Assembly (NCBI GenBank): GCA_021292105.1
Contig: CM037865.1
Location: 19,434,928-19,498,927 of the forward strand
Reading direction: 5' to 3'
Origin: Anadara kagoshimensis
Taxonomy: Eukaryota; Mollusca; Bivalvia; Arcoida; Arcidae
DNA length: 64,000 bases
Positions 45,606 through 58,059 of this stretch are shown here, piece after piece. A program made the position numbers and the translations under genes. Position 1 is the stretch's first letter, and each line of letters begins with the position of its first letter. The notes under the pieces are model-generated. The model was not told where the DNA came from. It saw only the letters and a list, made by a program, of their open reading frames with translations, and searched no databases.

Positions 45606-47230
45606 AATCATTATTGATGGTAGGTATTGACATAAAGATAATTTCGATATATGAAAGTAGGTCATAGGTTTAAAGGGCAAGATCATAGATTCAAATATTT
45701 AAATGGTCTAGTTTTACTATTTTAGCTGTTTATAAACATACTGCAGCTAGATCTTAGAGTTTTTAGACTAAGCATTCCTGGGACAAGTTATAATTGACCA
45801 CTGAACCACTGCATGTGATATGCATATCTCTTCGGATGAGCGTTAAGGCTTTTGTGTATGGAGTTTTCACTCTTGATCTTGTCTTGTTATTTTCTTCCAA
45901 AAGATGTCAAGGTCAAAAGGTTATAGTAGTGTCCTAGTTTTTGACCTTTGATAAAAAGTGCCATTTTTTAACATTTGAGTTATTTATGGCATAGAATTTT
46001 CAGTTAATTGTAGGTATTGATATGACGATCATTTTGATACATAGATCAAGGTTGTGGGTTCAAAGGTCAAGGTCACAGATGAACAAATATACCAAAATAG
46101 TTCATTATCTGCAAATCTGTTAACTTTTTGTATAGGCATGTATATCAGAACATTGTAGGTACTGCCACAAAGGTCAAGGTCATAGATGAGAACAAGTACT
46201 GAAATGGTTATTTATCTCAAAAACTATATACTTTTAGTATAGGTATGTATATTTAAATATATTGCAGGTATTGGCCTAATTGTCATGGATGAAGTTCATA
46301 GGTTCTAAGGTTAAGGTTACAGATGCAAACGAATACTGAAATGGTTAATTATCTCAAAAACATAAACTTTTTGTATAAGAATGTATAATAGAATATTGTA
46401 GGCATTGAGATAATTATTAGTTCAGTATTCGTTCACATCTCTGACCTTTACCTTTGAACCTATTACTTTCATTTATATATCAAAATGACCATTGTGCAAA
46501 TGCCTACAATATTCTCATATACATGCCTATACAAAAAGTTTATAGTTTTTGAGATATATCGACAAATACATTAATTTTAGCAATTTTCACCTTAAGTACA
46601 TGTACCTTGCCATTTCCCCATTTTGGCCCTTACAGCTAGGATTTGTGCAAATCTGAAACTAGGTGCCCTAAATATGTTTTACATGAAATATCTAAGCCAT
46701 ATCTCTTGTAAGAGGAGAAAATTTTTAAAGATTTTCATAATTTTTACCTATAAATTATAAACTTTTTGTATAGGCATATATAATGGGATTTTGTAGGTAT
46801 TGGCCTTATGATAATTTTGATATATAAATGGAGGTCATGGCTTCAAAGGTCAAAGTCATACATGCGAACAAATGCTTAAATAGTTAATTATCTCAATAAT
46901 TGCTATAAACTTTATGTATAGGCATGTATATTAGTATACTGTAGGCATTTGCATAAGGATCATTTTGATTATTGAAAGAAGATCGTAGGTTCAAAGATCA
47001 AGGTCATAGATGCAAACAAATACTGAAATGGTTAATTATCTCAAAACCTATAAATTGTTTGTGTAGGCATATATATCGACATAGTGGCCTAACGGTCATT
47101 TTGATACACGAATGAATGTCAAAAGTTCAAAATACTGAATATATTAAATATCTCAAAAACTATTAACTATTATAGGCATATATGTTGCAATATTGTAGGT
47201 ATTGGCTTAACGGTCAGAGAAGAAATATGT
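45605..47230 (+). repeat. Degenerate tandem repeat of about 148 bp with one inverted unit
   Basis: Units contain TGTAGGTATTGG, ATCATTTTGATA, TTCAAAGGTCAAGGTCA, AAATGGTTAATTATCTCAAA and AACTTTTTGTATAGGCATGT. Spacing is best seen at 46791 and 46939 (148 bp). The segment 46420-46560 is the complement of a unit, set among forward units. The same family occurs at 23900 and 54250. Confidence 0.7.
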
Positions 47231-47984
47231 AATATGTAATATCCTGAGAAAACTCGGGACTTTTCCAAGAACACAACCAGGAATTATAACTGACGCGGAT
47301 CTAGACGAGCGCGAACCCGGCCTGTGCCACCTAAAATTATAGAACTAAAGTTTCTTGTAAGAATTCGTAAACATCCATAAATTACATTGTGTAAAATATA
47401 AATATGAATTAGAATACGGTTATTATATGAGAATGGATCATCTACCAACTCGCAGATAGCGTTTGTTGGGATGAATTGATAATATACCCCTCTGGCGGTC
47501 AGCAATTGACCTCACTGAAGTAGTGAAGAAATGCATGAAGCGATAAAAGAACGCCGTTGTCTTCAAACAATTCAAAAATTGGTCAGTATGCCCCCCCACC
47601 CCCAACATAGAATCCTGGATTCGCCTCTAAAAACGTTTTTTTTTCAAAATCAGTTGAAAAGACGCATACCAAGTATATTATTATGTTCAGTAAAATTCAT
47701 TATGTCATACAACAGACAAATATTTTCCCCATTATAATCATGTTTTTTTTCTTATGCAGCATTCTCCTCCACACTATAAATCAGTTCTAGTTTCCTTTCT
47801 GTAATATTATATGAATATTTTATTTCCCTTTGTTTTTGCCAACATTGTCATCTGTAACTAACAGTTAGTGTTTCTAAAACTAAACAACATACCATGTCTG
47901 CCTAGAAGTGTTCTGTTTTGAAGTACGTTAGTATGTCAGGGAAAATAAAATCTTTTCAGAAAAATGTAAGGGAAACGCTGCGGG
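47231..47984. other. No gene recognised
   Basis: Contains a C-rich tract (CCCCCCCACCCCC near 47591) and short open frames without recognisable domains. Confidence 0.5.
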
Positions 47985-48160
47985 ACCCCTATATGTAGTA
48001 ACTTCCACAAATGTAGTAACGGTCACAAATGTAATAGAATTGTGTCACATATGTAGTAATGAACCACAAATGTAGGAATGACCGTTACCACAAATGTAGT
48101 AACAATTTTTGTTACCACAAATGTAGTAAATGAAAACCGCTATATGTAGTAACGATTTTT
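47985..48160. repeat. ACAAATGTAGTAA motif cluster, left
   Basis: Seven or more copies of CACAAATGTAGTAA or TATATGTAGTAAC in one strand sense. A cluster of the complementary motif lies at 52985-53130. The two probably are subterminal repeats of one 5-kb element whose exact ends I cannot fix (left start near GGGACCCC at 47981). Confidence 0.65.
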
Positions 48161-48367
48161 GAAATCTGAACGTTAGATACCAACATTTAAGGTGCGTTCT
48201 TACCCCGTAGAAGCGACTGTTGTTCCAAAAGAAGTGACTTTTAACACGTTAGAAGTTACTTTTACCCCGATAGAAGTGGCTTTGATTCCGATATAAGTGA
48301 CTTTATTAAATACCAAACTACCAAAGACAAATGTATGTATAAATTGTTGATTTTGCTGGGTTTTTTA

Positions 48368-49917
48368 GCTCACCTGGCCTAAAAGGCCATGTGAGCTTTT
48401 GCCATCACTTTGCGTCCGTCGTCGTCGGCGTCATCCGTCGTCCGTCCGTCGTTAAAGATCAACTCCTCAGAAACCACTGGGCCATTTGCAACCAAACTTT
48501 GTCACAACAGTCCTTGGGTGGGCTACTTTAAAAATTGTGTCCGACATGTCCGCACCTAATCCAAGATGGCCGCCAGCGGGTAACATAGATTAACATTGGA
48601 CCCTATGGGAAAATATGTTCAAAGATATTTTTCTCTAAAACTACTGAGCCAATTGGAACCAAACTTGGTCACAGTAGTCCTTAGATGGTACATTCTGAAA
48701 CTGGTGTTTTTTAAGTCTGCACCTAATCCAAGATGGCGGCCAGCGAGGAACATAGGTTAACATTGGACCCTATGGGAACAATATCAAAGATCTTTTTCTC
48801 TAAAACCCTTTAGCCAATGGGAACCAAACTTGGCCACAATAGTTTTTGGATGGCCCCCTATAACATTGCGGTTTTTGAGGGCCACACCAAATCCAAGATG
48901 GCCGCCAGTGGAGAACATATTGTAACATTGGACCTTATGGGAAAATATGTTCAAAGATATTTTTCTCTAAAACTACTGAGCCAATTAGAACCAAACTTGG
49001 TCATAGTAGTCCTTAGATGGTACCTTCTGAAACCGGTGTTTTTTTAAGTCTGCACCAGATCCAAGATGGCCGCCAACGGGGAACATAGGTTAACATTGGA
49101 CCCTATGGGAACAATATCAAAGATCTTTTTCTCTAAAACCCCTAAGCCAATTGGAACCAAACTTGGCCACAATAGTTTTTGGGTGGCCCCCTACAACATT
49201 GGTGTTTTTGAGGGCCACATAAAATCCAAGATGGCCGTCAGTGGAAAACATATTTTAACATTGGACCCTATGGGAAAATAAATTCATACATATTTTTCTC
49301 TGAAACTACTGAGTCAATTGGAACCAAACTCGGCCACAATAGTCATTTGGGTCTTTACATTTGGTATTTTAAAATAATATCTGCATTTAAAAATCAACTC
49401 CTGTGAAACCACTTGACCAATTGCAATGATATTTGGTATGTGTCTTAGTCTTGGAGAGTACATGTCAGTCTGCCATATGACTTTTGTCTTTGACCAAAAC
49501 TTAACCCTCCAGTGACTGTGTTGAACTTTTTGGATTAGGTCAGTTTCTCTAAATCTCGAATACTACAATGGTAGGTCAATGATATTTGGTATATAGCTTG
49601 ATCTTGGATAGTACATCAGTGAGACTGCCTTATGGCTTTTGTCCTTGACCATAATTTCATGGTCCATTGACCAGTTTTTGGATAAGGAAAATTTCTCAGG
49701 TATTATACATGAAAAGTCTATGATACTTGGATGTATTGTCTCAAAATTTTGAAATATGGTTTAGTTTTGAAAGGAAATAATATTGAAATTTTGTGATAGA
49801 AATAAATATTGTGTAATAAATTTCAAGCATTTATTTAAACATTAGACAATCTGTTGATTTTCATTCTGCAACAACTCTACCTAAGTGAGCTATACAGGCT
49901 CCTGGGAGCCTCTAGTT
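48368..49917 (+). mobile_element. Non-autonomous element with 167-bp internal repeats
   Basis: It starts with a hairpin (AGCTCACCTGGCC, GGCCATGTGAGCT) and a GTCCGTC-rich stretch. The right end has hairpin AGGCTCCTGGGAGCCT followed by CTAG and T. The interior holds five units of about 167 bp, each with CCAAGATGGC, AACATTGGACC and GAACCAAACTTGG. A 3' hairpin followed by CTRR and T is the Helitron/Helentron signature, but the 5' end does not settle it. The frames at 48817 and 49066 are products of the repeat. Confidence 0.7.
48560..49300 (+). repeat. Five tandem units of 167 bp, alternating in type
   Basis: CCAAGATGGC(C/G)GCC occurs near 48562, 48731, 48894, 49062 and 49229. Units 1, 3 and 5 carry GGGAAAATATGTTCAAAGAT or a close variant and TAAAACTACTGAG. 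Units 2 and 4 carry GGGAACAATATCAAAGATCT and TAAAACCC. The true period is therefore a dimer of about 334 bp. Confidence 0.85.
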
Positions 49918-50879
49918 CTATTTACTTGAAAACTATTAGTGTCACATAAATCGGCACATTACAAAATGATTAACATAACATCTGATAGTAATTCAGATAT
50001 AAATGTAATAAATAACTACTATTGTTCATCTTTAATGTTTAGAGACAGTCATTTTCATAAATAACTTTTATACCTTTTAAGTTTTTGAAACTTAACAATC
50101 ATATTTTGTTTTGAAAACAAAAAGCGCATCTAAACATATTTTTTGTTTTATTTTTACTTTTCTGATATTCTCCTACATAGAGAAAAGTTTACATTGTTTA
50201 CTTAAAATCAGTTGTTGTATGTTCCCTTGGTGACCTCATATGCATATATTAAAAGGTTCAAATAAGGTCAACAATAACTTATATGACACTTGTTATTGGC
50301 ATCGGTTTAGACAAAATTATGGAAAGAAACATCCATTCCAGATGACGATAAGTATGCAGTTTTCAAGTTTTAATTTGTAAAAAAAGCACCAGAATCACAT
50401 TTTTTAAAGTGGACAAACTGATTAAGTCTATGACACGGGCGTGATTCAGGCGTGAATATCAATGATTTAGAACACGGGGTCCAAAACGGGTGTATTAGTT
50501 CTTAGTCTAATCAAGATTATTGTAAATTTGCTGATTTTTTCTCTATATACAGGAATAAATGTAATGATTTTGATTTTTCAAGTATTTTTCCTTGTTAGTA
50601 TTTTTGTTTTTAAACACATATATTGTAGTTATTCTATGAGAAAGCAAATGATAATATAGCCATTTTAGTTAAGGACTGTCTCCAAGTAAAAAAGACGATC
50701 AATAGTATCTGATAATCCTTGTAGGGGTGTTACCCCTGCACGTATGTTATTTATTATGCGATGAGCGATAATGCCAATTGGCCTCTTATTTTATTATACT
50801 TCGGTTTGTAAAGTACATGTAAAATTTAAGTTTCTGGGTTTTCTGCATTTTGGCAGATTTTAGTAGGGTACATGTTTTT
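49918..50879. other. No gene recognised
   Basis: AT-rich sequence without exon-like segments or clear repeat boundaries. Confidence 0.5.
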
Positions 50880-51300
50880 ATTATTATACTCCACGAAACT
50901 TAAGATGTAGGATGTATAATGCTGTTGGTCGGTTTCTCCGTCCGTCCATCAGTCAATTATAAGTTTTCCTCATTGTTTCCTAAACACTTTCAGATACTAG
51001 GCTGAGTTTTTGAATGCGAGTCAACCACAATGAGTTGCAGATCAAGTTAACGTTTTGTTTTGCTACGAATCCGATCCTTTGCAATTGTCTTTGATAATTT
51101 TATTCAAATAACAGTTTTCTGCAGTTGTTTTTTTTCGTAAAAGCTTCCACATATTGAACTGATTTGGCATGTAGGTCTACCACAATGTGTTAAAGTTCAA
51201 CATGTTTCATTTTGCTTCGCTGAAATTTACGTTTTTACGATGACTACACTTGATTTGGTCCAATATGTGGGAGCAACCTTACAAAGGTTTTTGCAATATT
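50880..51300 (+). repeat. Interspersed repeat starting TTATTATACTCCACGAA
   Basis: TATTATACTCCACGAAACTT, GGTCGGTTTCTCCGTCCGTC and two similar segments about 175 bp apart (GTCAACCACAATGAGTTGCA and TCTACCACAATGTGTTAAAG) suggest a further non-autonomous repeat with internal duplication. Confidence 0.5.
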
Positions 51301-51313
51301 TGCTGATGTTTAT

Positions 51314-51314
<1 letters not shown>

Positions 51315-51374
<60 letters not shown>
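51315..51374. repeat. CT microsatellite
   Basis: About 60 bp of CT. Confidence 0.97.
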
Positions 51375-51377
<3 letters not shown>

Positions 51378-51474
51378 GCATTATTTACAATACTTTGTAA
51401 ATATCGTTATTGAAGTATATATGAACTGCATTTTATAAGATGTGTTAGTCTGTAAAATAGAACGTCTGTAATCA

Positions 51475-51728
51475 TATATGGTGTATCTTGATCTTTCGCC
51501 AAGCACTCGGCATAACGAAATGAAAGTAACGGTTCTTTCGGATCGGAACTTAACATAAACGAGGTCCCGTGTCACGGAGGGTATGGCACGCTAAAGAACC
51601 CTTCTGTATAATGCCACCAGCGCTACGCACATGCAAAATATCTGCACCTTCGCCTATAGATGGCGACGTCTCGATATAAGTGAAATATTCTTGACTGGGA
51701 CGTTAAACATCATTACTCAACTCTCAAC
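51475..51728 (+). mobile_element. SINE copy
   Basis: TGATCTTTCGCCAAGCACT, GAAATGAAAGTAACGG, GATGGCGACGTCTCGATATA and ATTCTTGACTGGGACGTTAA, matching the copy at 58415 over its body and 3' module. Confidence 0.7.
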
Positions 51729-51999
51729 CCTTGTACCTTGCTAAGTGTTTAAGTGCACTTCTCACAGGCTAGTTGCGTACTCAATCCGCTAAAAACAGAT
51801 CATAGTTTGGTACTTGTTTAAGGGTTTTTCTTTTGTCTGCGGTTTAAATTAAACGGAAGTGTTGAAAATCTTTAGATTGTTTTATTTTGTTACTAAATTT
51901 TTAGCCTCTTATTTTTAATTTGCATTGCTATGGGTGGGTGCCAGTTGCCTGTTGAATATTGCAATTTGACCAACTAGATGAACAATGCAACCCCATCCC

Positions 52000-52034
<35 letters not shown>
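52000..52034. repeat. Poly(A) tract
   Basis: About 33 consecutive A. It may be the tail of a retroposed sequence, but no matching body is evident upstream. Confidence 0.9.
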
Positions 52035-52035
<1 letters not shown>

Positions 52036-52329
52036 GGACATGATAAGCAATTTGGCATTTTAAAAGTTTTAAGTGATGGTTCTCATACTTTAGCCATTAT
52101 CAGAATTTTTTATTTTGTTATTGTCTAGATATGTACGCATCCAACCCAACACCTCCCCACTTCACCCCCACCAACACACGCACACGAAGTCATCTGATCA
52201 CTCTGTATTAATTTGTTGTACTACAAACTGTATATTTTGATTTGTACGAAGGTTACACGTTTTAAGACTTTTGATAAATATCTGACGTCATGTGTAATTT
52301 GCAATAGTATCGATCCGTTAATTGAATGA

Positions 52330-52555
52330 GTGTTCCACTTATATCAAGACTTCACCAGCTATATGCGAAGTGGCAGAACGTTTGACCCATATTATGGAGT
52401 GCAATGGAATGCGCAGGGTTCTTTTACGCGTCACACCTAGTTTTAGGGTCTTTTCCAAATTACCTTAATGGCTTTCATTTAAAAATACCATTTTAAGTCT
52501 AGGTCAGACCCTGACCGGGTTGCGAACCCACAAACTTTCCTGGAAATGGAATAGT
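52330..52555 (-). mobile_element. SINE copy, inverted
   Basis: The minus strand has GGGTTCGCAACCCGGTCAGG, GGTCTGACCTAGAC, and towards the 3' side GCCACTTCGCATATAGCTGG and GATATAAGTGG. It is the same family as at 51475, in opposite orientation. Confidence 0.65.
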
Positions 52556-52984
52556 AAACAAACCATAACAAATAAATAGAACTCAACCCATCGAAGATGG
52601 GGGCGTGACCAAAAAAACATAAAAAAAATAAATAAATAAATAAAAATCCCTTCGAAGCGGCGACTAATAAATGTACTGGGAACGTAAAATTCATCTCGGG
52701 ACTTCCTTGTAGTAGCCTTGTCAGAACTGAAAATGACTGTTCACATGAACATGAATCGTGACATTCCACATCGTTGTGAGTAGCTTAGAACTGAAAAATC
52801 TACTTGCATTTGACTCTGGCTAAACAAGGTTGAAACCGAGGAATAATATGGGTTTGGAGTTTCATTCCTTAAATTACCCGTGAATAATATCCTAAAATCA
52901 CCTGACAGATAAACCACAGTGCTTGTCATTAATTAACACTAGCCAAGATATTACCTATATTGAAAAAAAATATATTTTATCATT

Positions 52985-53135
52985 TTTTAAATTTTACTAC
53001 ATTTGTGGTAAAATTAAGTTGTTACATTTGTGGTAAAATTTTGTTGCTACATTTGTGGTAAAATTTTGCTACAATTGTGACTAACATTTACTACATATGT
53101 GACAAACCTTACTACATTTGAGGTTTGCCCTACAG
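52985..53135. repeat. TTACTACATTTGTGG motif cluster, right
   Basis: At least six copies of (T)TACTACATTTGTGG or GCTACATTTGTGG; the complement of the cluster at 47985-48160. Confidence 0.65.
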
Positions 53136-54249
53136 GGTCATGCCTTCGGCACGCATCCCATTGTTTCTCTCATTAGACAAGAAAGTACTCGATGCACTCA
53201 GGTAACCGTTATGCCCATTAATGTTAAACTATTGTTAAGAATTCTTTTCTTGGTGTTAAGGTCATCAACTTTCCACACTTTAAACTCAGCAAAATGTTTT
53301 TATGTTGTTATGATGTTCACTCGATGTTCACTATTTCAATGGTATTATTAATGATTTTAAGTACTGAAGGAAAGATTATTTGAAAATTTGATTTTTCCCA
53401 CCCCTTTGATATAAAAAACATTGTCAAAACTAAATGTCAAACACCGTTGACATAAGCACTTTAAAGTTTAACTAATTAAAGCAAATGTTATTTATGAATA
53501 AGATATTTTGTTGTCACCAATCTTGGGTCCGGGAATCAAAACTATAAGCCATATAATGTCAATTGTCTTTCCTAAGTGGAAGTCAAGACCATTTGGCCTC
53601 TTCCTCTTAAAATGTTACTTCCATTTCTAGTTCAAAAATATAAGTAAAACAATCATCTGTAAGCAAATATCAATTATATTGTACCACAAACTTAATCTAC
53701 GTAAATAAATATTTATTTAATTATTAATTATGGACAAAAAGCACATTTATGTATAGGAAGTGCAGTGTTAATTTCATCTGCACCCTGTTAACTTACAAAC
53801 TGCAATGTTCTTCATATGAAGTTATTCACATAGCCATAAGTGTATTAAATGCATTTCGTAGTATATAATCTTATTACATTTGTTATTAATATTAACTGGC
53901 AGCTAAACCCAGATTAGATATTGGCATGATACATGCGTGCATCCGTTAACAGCACACTGAAAGTGCTTGGCGTACTGAAACCACATTTTCTGTGGAAGAT
54001 CCTTGATAGAGTCTTACTGTAGTTCGTACAAATCATGACGATCGGATGTCCAAGATGGTTGTCGTTATTGAAAATAGAAAAAATTCTTCTTTTCACAGAA
54101 CCATTCATTGGAAGGAAATCTGATGTGATATTTCGCTTCTACGTCGTTCTATAAGTTTGTACATTTCGTTAAATTCATACTAAAATATGTTAAGCGTTTT
54201 TGCGTTTAATTTTGCAAGATTATAAAAAAGCTTCAAACAGTTAAAACTT
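53136..54249. other. No gene recognised
   Basis: AT-rich sequence with small open frames on both strands but no domain, splice pattern or repeat that I can support. Confidence 0.5.
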
Positions 54250-54880
54250 AACTTTTTGATCAGATAATAACATGGGGTTTTCAGTTTTGACATAGTCTTG
54301 TTAATCGTGTATTGATAAAACGATCATTTTAATACACAGATTAAGGTCATGGGTTCAAAGGTCAAGGACACAGATGCGAAAGAAAACTGAAATTACTAAT
54401 TACCTTACAAACCGTTACATTTGTGTATAAAGTGAATATTAGAATGTTGTAGGCTTAGATACAACGATCATTTTGATGTATAGAAAGAGGTCTTTGGTTC
54501 AAAGTTCAAGGTCAAAGATGTGAAACAATACCGAAATGGTGAATTATCTCGAAAACCTTTTGTATAGGCATATATGTAAAATATTGTTGGTATTGTCGTA
54601 ACGGTCATTTTGATATATAGATTAAGGTCATGGGTTTAAAGGTCAAAGATGGGTAAGAATACAAAAATAGTAACTTATTTTAAGAACTATATAGGCATAT
54701 ATATAAGAATGTTGTTGGTATGATAAAACGATTATTTTGGTTTATAAAAAGTCGGTGTTTCAATGGTCAAGATTTTGACATTAGATTTTTAGTGCTTATG
54801 TTTTCTTGAAATGTATCAGGTAGCCATTATTTACCAGGTGAGCGTATTAGGCCAAAAAGGCTTTTTAATATTTAATATTA
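54250..54880 (+). repeat. AAGGTCA-unit repeat, end of a non-autonomous element
   Basis: Three to four units with TTAAGGTCATGGGTTCAAAG, GTCATTTTGATATATAGAT and GTATAGGCATATAT. It ends in CCAGGTGAGCGTATTAGGCC, which resembles a terminus of this repeat class. Confidence 0.65.
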
Positions 54881-54944
54881 TTATTATTATTATTATAGCA
54901 CCAATATCCATACATTAGATACTGAGGCCACGCTGTAAATGCAG

Positions 54945-56161
54945 TATCCGAAATACCAAAACAATGAGTTGTAGTACAACGGCTTGTAATGTGTCACCAC
55001 CATCACCTAGTATCTCTAGCAACCTTATTTCAGCAACATGTCAAGCGTCATCAGAAAAAAGTACTGTATTGCCTACATCAATATTAGACAATAATTCAAC
55101 TACTAATGCAGTTACTAATGTGTCACCATCACCTAGTGTCTCTAGCATTGTAACCACACCAACATGTCAAGCGTCATCGGGACCAAGTACTGTTACACAA
55201 ACATCATTTACCGACAACATTTCAACCAATGTATCTAGCAATTTTTCACCATTGCTCCCTGCACCCTGCAGCCTTTGTACCACCACTTGTGATAAGTCGC
55301 CAGTACCCAGTATGTCAACTGCTTCATCTGCATTGGCAGGCACTGTATCAGCAAATTCCGGTCTTGTTAATACTTCGTTAACAATACCATCGGGTACCAA
55401 CGCTGCTGTATCGTCAGCAACTAGGACAGCAAGTGATATACTTGTACAAAGTACAGTGACATTTGTTCCATCTTTAGGTTCAAGTTCTCTTACTACGGTT
55501 TCTGTATCAGGACTATGTTCTTCCAGTGCTGTGTGTGCAAGTTATCCAAATACAATGATCACATCTGCCTCCTGCACGACAAGTTCTGTGCCCATTACAA
55601 CATCTCAGTCAGCAGTAAATACTGTTTCTACGATTACCCAGACTGGAATTGTGACATGTGGTAATACATCTGGTACTCAAACCACTGTCCCTGTATCCAC
55701 ATTAACGCCTCAAACAACAGGACACAGCACAGTTTGTACTCTGTCACTAAACAACAATACAAATGTACAATCCACAACTATTAACCCTGTTACATCATTG
55801 TCGTCTGTTATCACAAATGTCGGAACAGCAATAACAACTTGTTCTGGTTCAAATTCAGCAGTGCCAACTGTAACAGCACCAAGTCACCAAACAACAACAG
55901 CCCCAGTTACAAACGTTACGGCAGCAACACAAACGGTTATGAATTCACAGATTAATATGACACCAGAGGAAACGAATTTCTTAAGATTTACCTCCCTTGT
56001 CCTGAAGATTGCTCCACGTGCTGTGAGGCGAGAGTTTGATATGCTAAATCATCCAAATAACCTAAATAAGAAAATTGATGAGAACAAGAAAAAATTAGCG
56101 CATCTTTTGGATCAGAAAATCATTAGCAAAGACCACTGGGATGTTCTTTTTCCTGCAAATA
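54945..56161 (+). CDS. First recognised exon: Ser/Thr-rich region and HEPN start
   Basis: The frame is open from 54919; ATG at 54964 (MSCSTTACN) is the first methionine, with a possible acceptor at 54944 (AATGCAG). Residues 1-331 are dominated by Ser, Thr, Val, Pro and Asn with scattered Cys, and are probably disordered; PSPSxSS and CQASS occur twice, so part arose by internal duplication. From residue 332 the text becomes HEPN-like: TPEETNFLRFTSLVLKIAPR, AVRREFDMLNHP, WDVLFPAN, the start of the DZIP3/hRUL138-type HEPN domain. It ends at donor A|GTAAGA at 56161 in phase 1. The Ser/Thr-rich N-terminus is unusual ahead of HEPN; the ATG may not be the true start. Confidence 0.75.
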
Positions 56162-56763
56162 GTAAGATATTATTTAATTTTTATTTGTTATTGATAACAT
56201 ATGAACACATTGTGTAGTTTTTGGTCTTTTAAAGACTTTTTACTAGTGTGGTAATTTTGATTCATAGATGAATGGTCATGGGTCCAAACGTCAATATCAC
56301 AGATTTATTAGGGCAACTTTTCTTTTTTTAATTCGTATTGTACTACTTTAACAGTTTATGAATTATGTAATGTATCTAGACTTAAGTTATTTATAAGAAA
56401 AATCATTCTCCGATAAAGTGCTATTTAATGTACACATATCTTGGCATTAGAGCCTAACTTGGAGATAATTTGGATGATTCTTGTAATCAATTTAAGTGAC
56501 TACTGTACGTCTGTAGGGTATACACTACCAAGCGTGTTGAAACTGATTTAACTATGCCTGGCAGTTTTGGAAGTTTCAGTTTTGATTTTATTCCTGAAGT
56601 GACCGGCTCAAGCTCATAACCTGTAACATTTTTCATGGTGTTAACATTCTCAATCTAAACAATTTCAATTGAAAATAAGGATATTTCAGGTTATATCTCT
56701 GTTTGTTTAAGAGACAAATGTAATGACCCCTATTTCAATTGCTACTTATTATTTACCTTGCAG

Positions 56764-56989
56764 AGCATGCATCATCAAGAGATTTCGATATTACACTTAT
56801 GATTGCGTTCCTACGTGAAATATCTGGTATGAAGCCTCCACAATCAGGATGGAACATGAGACCAGCGGCATCTGATTATAGTAAGAGGCTGACTTAGTCA
56901 GGATTAAGTATTACAGAAACAAATTGCACATGCCGCATCATGTTCCATAAATAGCTCATTTTCTCGAGATATGGGATGACCTTAGTAAA
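56764..56989 (+). pseudogene. HEPN second exon with three frameshifts
   Basis: The acceptor (CCTTGCAG) joins in frame and gives HASSRDFDITLMIAFLREIS, then GWNMRPAASDY. The conserved HEPN core follows in another frame as DLVRIKYYRNKL; the expected His after RNKL and the next dozen residues (AHAASCSINSSFSR) lie in a third frame, and the closing IWDDLSK in yet another. Single missing bases near 56885 and 56922 and an indel near 56970 account for this. The exon closes at donor GTAAGT (56990). The RN...H motif of active HEPN domains is thus present in the DNA but not in one frame. Confidence 0.7.
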
Positions 56990-57729
56990 GTAAGTAATAG
57001 CATTTTATAATTTACATCTAATAACGAGCTTATTCCCACTACTATGACGTTTTACAACAAAGGGTTTCTTACAATAAATTGTTGACACAGGCTATTGCCA
57101 GCCCAGGATAACCAAGGCTCTCGAAATGTTTAGTGGCCTTCAAAAATATTGTTGATAGAATGATGTCTCCAAAGTTTTTAGGGATATATTTGATGCCCCA
57201 TAGTTCCGTATCCTTTCATTCTCAATTAGACTAAACTGTTTCTGTTCCAAGTCAACTCTATGAAATCCTGCCGTAATTATAAAAAGCAAAATCACTAAAA
57301 TGGCTGTGATTCAATTTTCTACTGATTTTTTCCAAATATGGAAAGAAGTCACCTGGCCATTCAACTTACCTGTATATAACAATGTTTTCAAACAATGCTT
57401 TTATTGACACAGAGTTAAATTTTGTCAGTTGAGCATTACAGACCCTTTTAGATTTATTGTTATTTATACTTGTCCTGAAACTAGAGCCACTTATAACACA
57501 AGTGCGTGTAGTATTATTTACGCAAATTGGTGTATCGCCTAGTTTTAATGACATATTATACCAATAAAATTTCTGTACCCGATTGCATGAACACTACCAT
57601 AATGTTAGTGTCTTATGATGTATAAACAATTTGAAGCTAACCCATGTTTACTTGTAAATGTTTAACAGGATCATAGTAATTTGAATATAATAGATGTTGA
57701 AGTTTACGCATCATATCTAGATTTTAAGT

Positions 57730-57785
57730 TACAAAGTTTTTATTTGCTTCTGGGTTGTGATTCGGACATGGATTGGTATGGAAAA
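57730..57785 (+). repeat. Dispersed repeat family B 3' block
   Basis: TACAAAGTTTTTATTTGCTT, GGGTTGTGATTCGGACATGG and ATTGGTATG, in the intron ahead of the linker exon. Confidence 0.55.
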
Positions 57786-57844
57786 GAGGTTTGTGTAATT
57801 TATTAGATAGAGATTGCTCTTTATATTAACATCTTTTATTGTAG

Positions 57845-57979
57845 GCTGTTATACGTATAGGGGGCGAGAGTTTTAGATCTGAAATTTCAGCATGTTATCG
57901 TCAGCTTTAGATCTTCTTTATGATCTTTATAGAGAACTTAGAGCAATGAAAGAAGATATCATCCCACCAAATATCAAAT
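57845..57979 (+). pseudogene. Linker exon of the HEPN-nSTAND3 gene, one frameshift
   Basis: After acceptor ATTGTAG the phase-0 frame reads AVIRIGGESFRSEISACYRQ, as expected after the HEPN end, then hits a stop. One base over, it continues LDLLYDLYRELRAMKEDIIP, PNIK to a GTACGT donor in phase 1. The exon is 135 bases; a phase-0 entry with phase-1 exit needs 3n+1, consistent with one lost base near 57905. Confidence 0.55.
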
Positions 57980-58056
57980 GTACGTATTTTAGACAATATT
58001 AATCCGTACTTATATATTTAACTGTTACAAAAAAACTATTATATGCCTATATACTG

Positions 58057-58059
<3 letters not shown>

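Noticed and set aside
48817..49281. Two frames with similar peptides (AASGEH/ AANGEH)
   Set aside because: Similarity comes from the 167-bp repeat units; no coding evidence.
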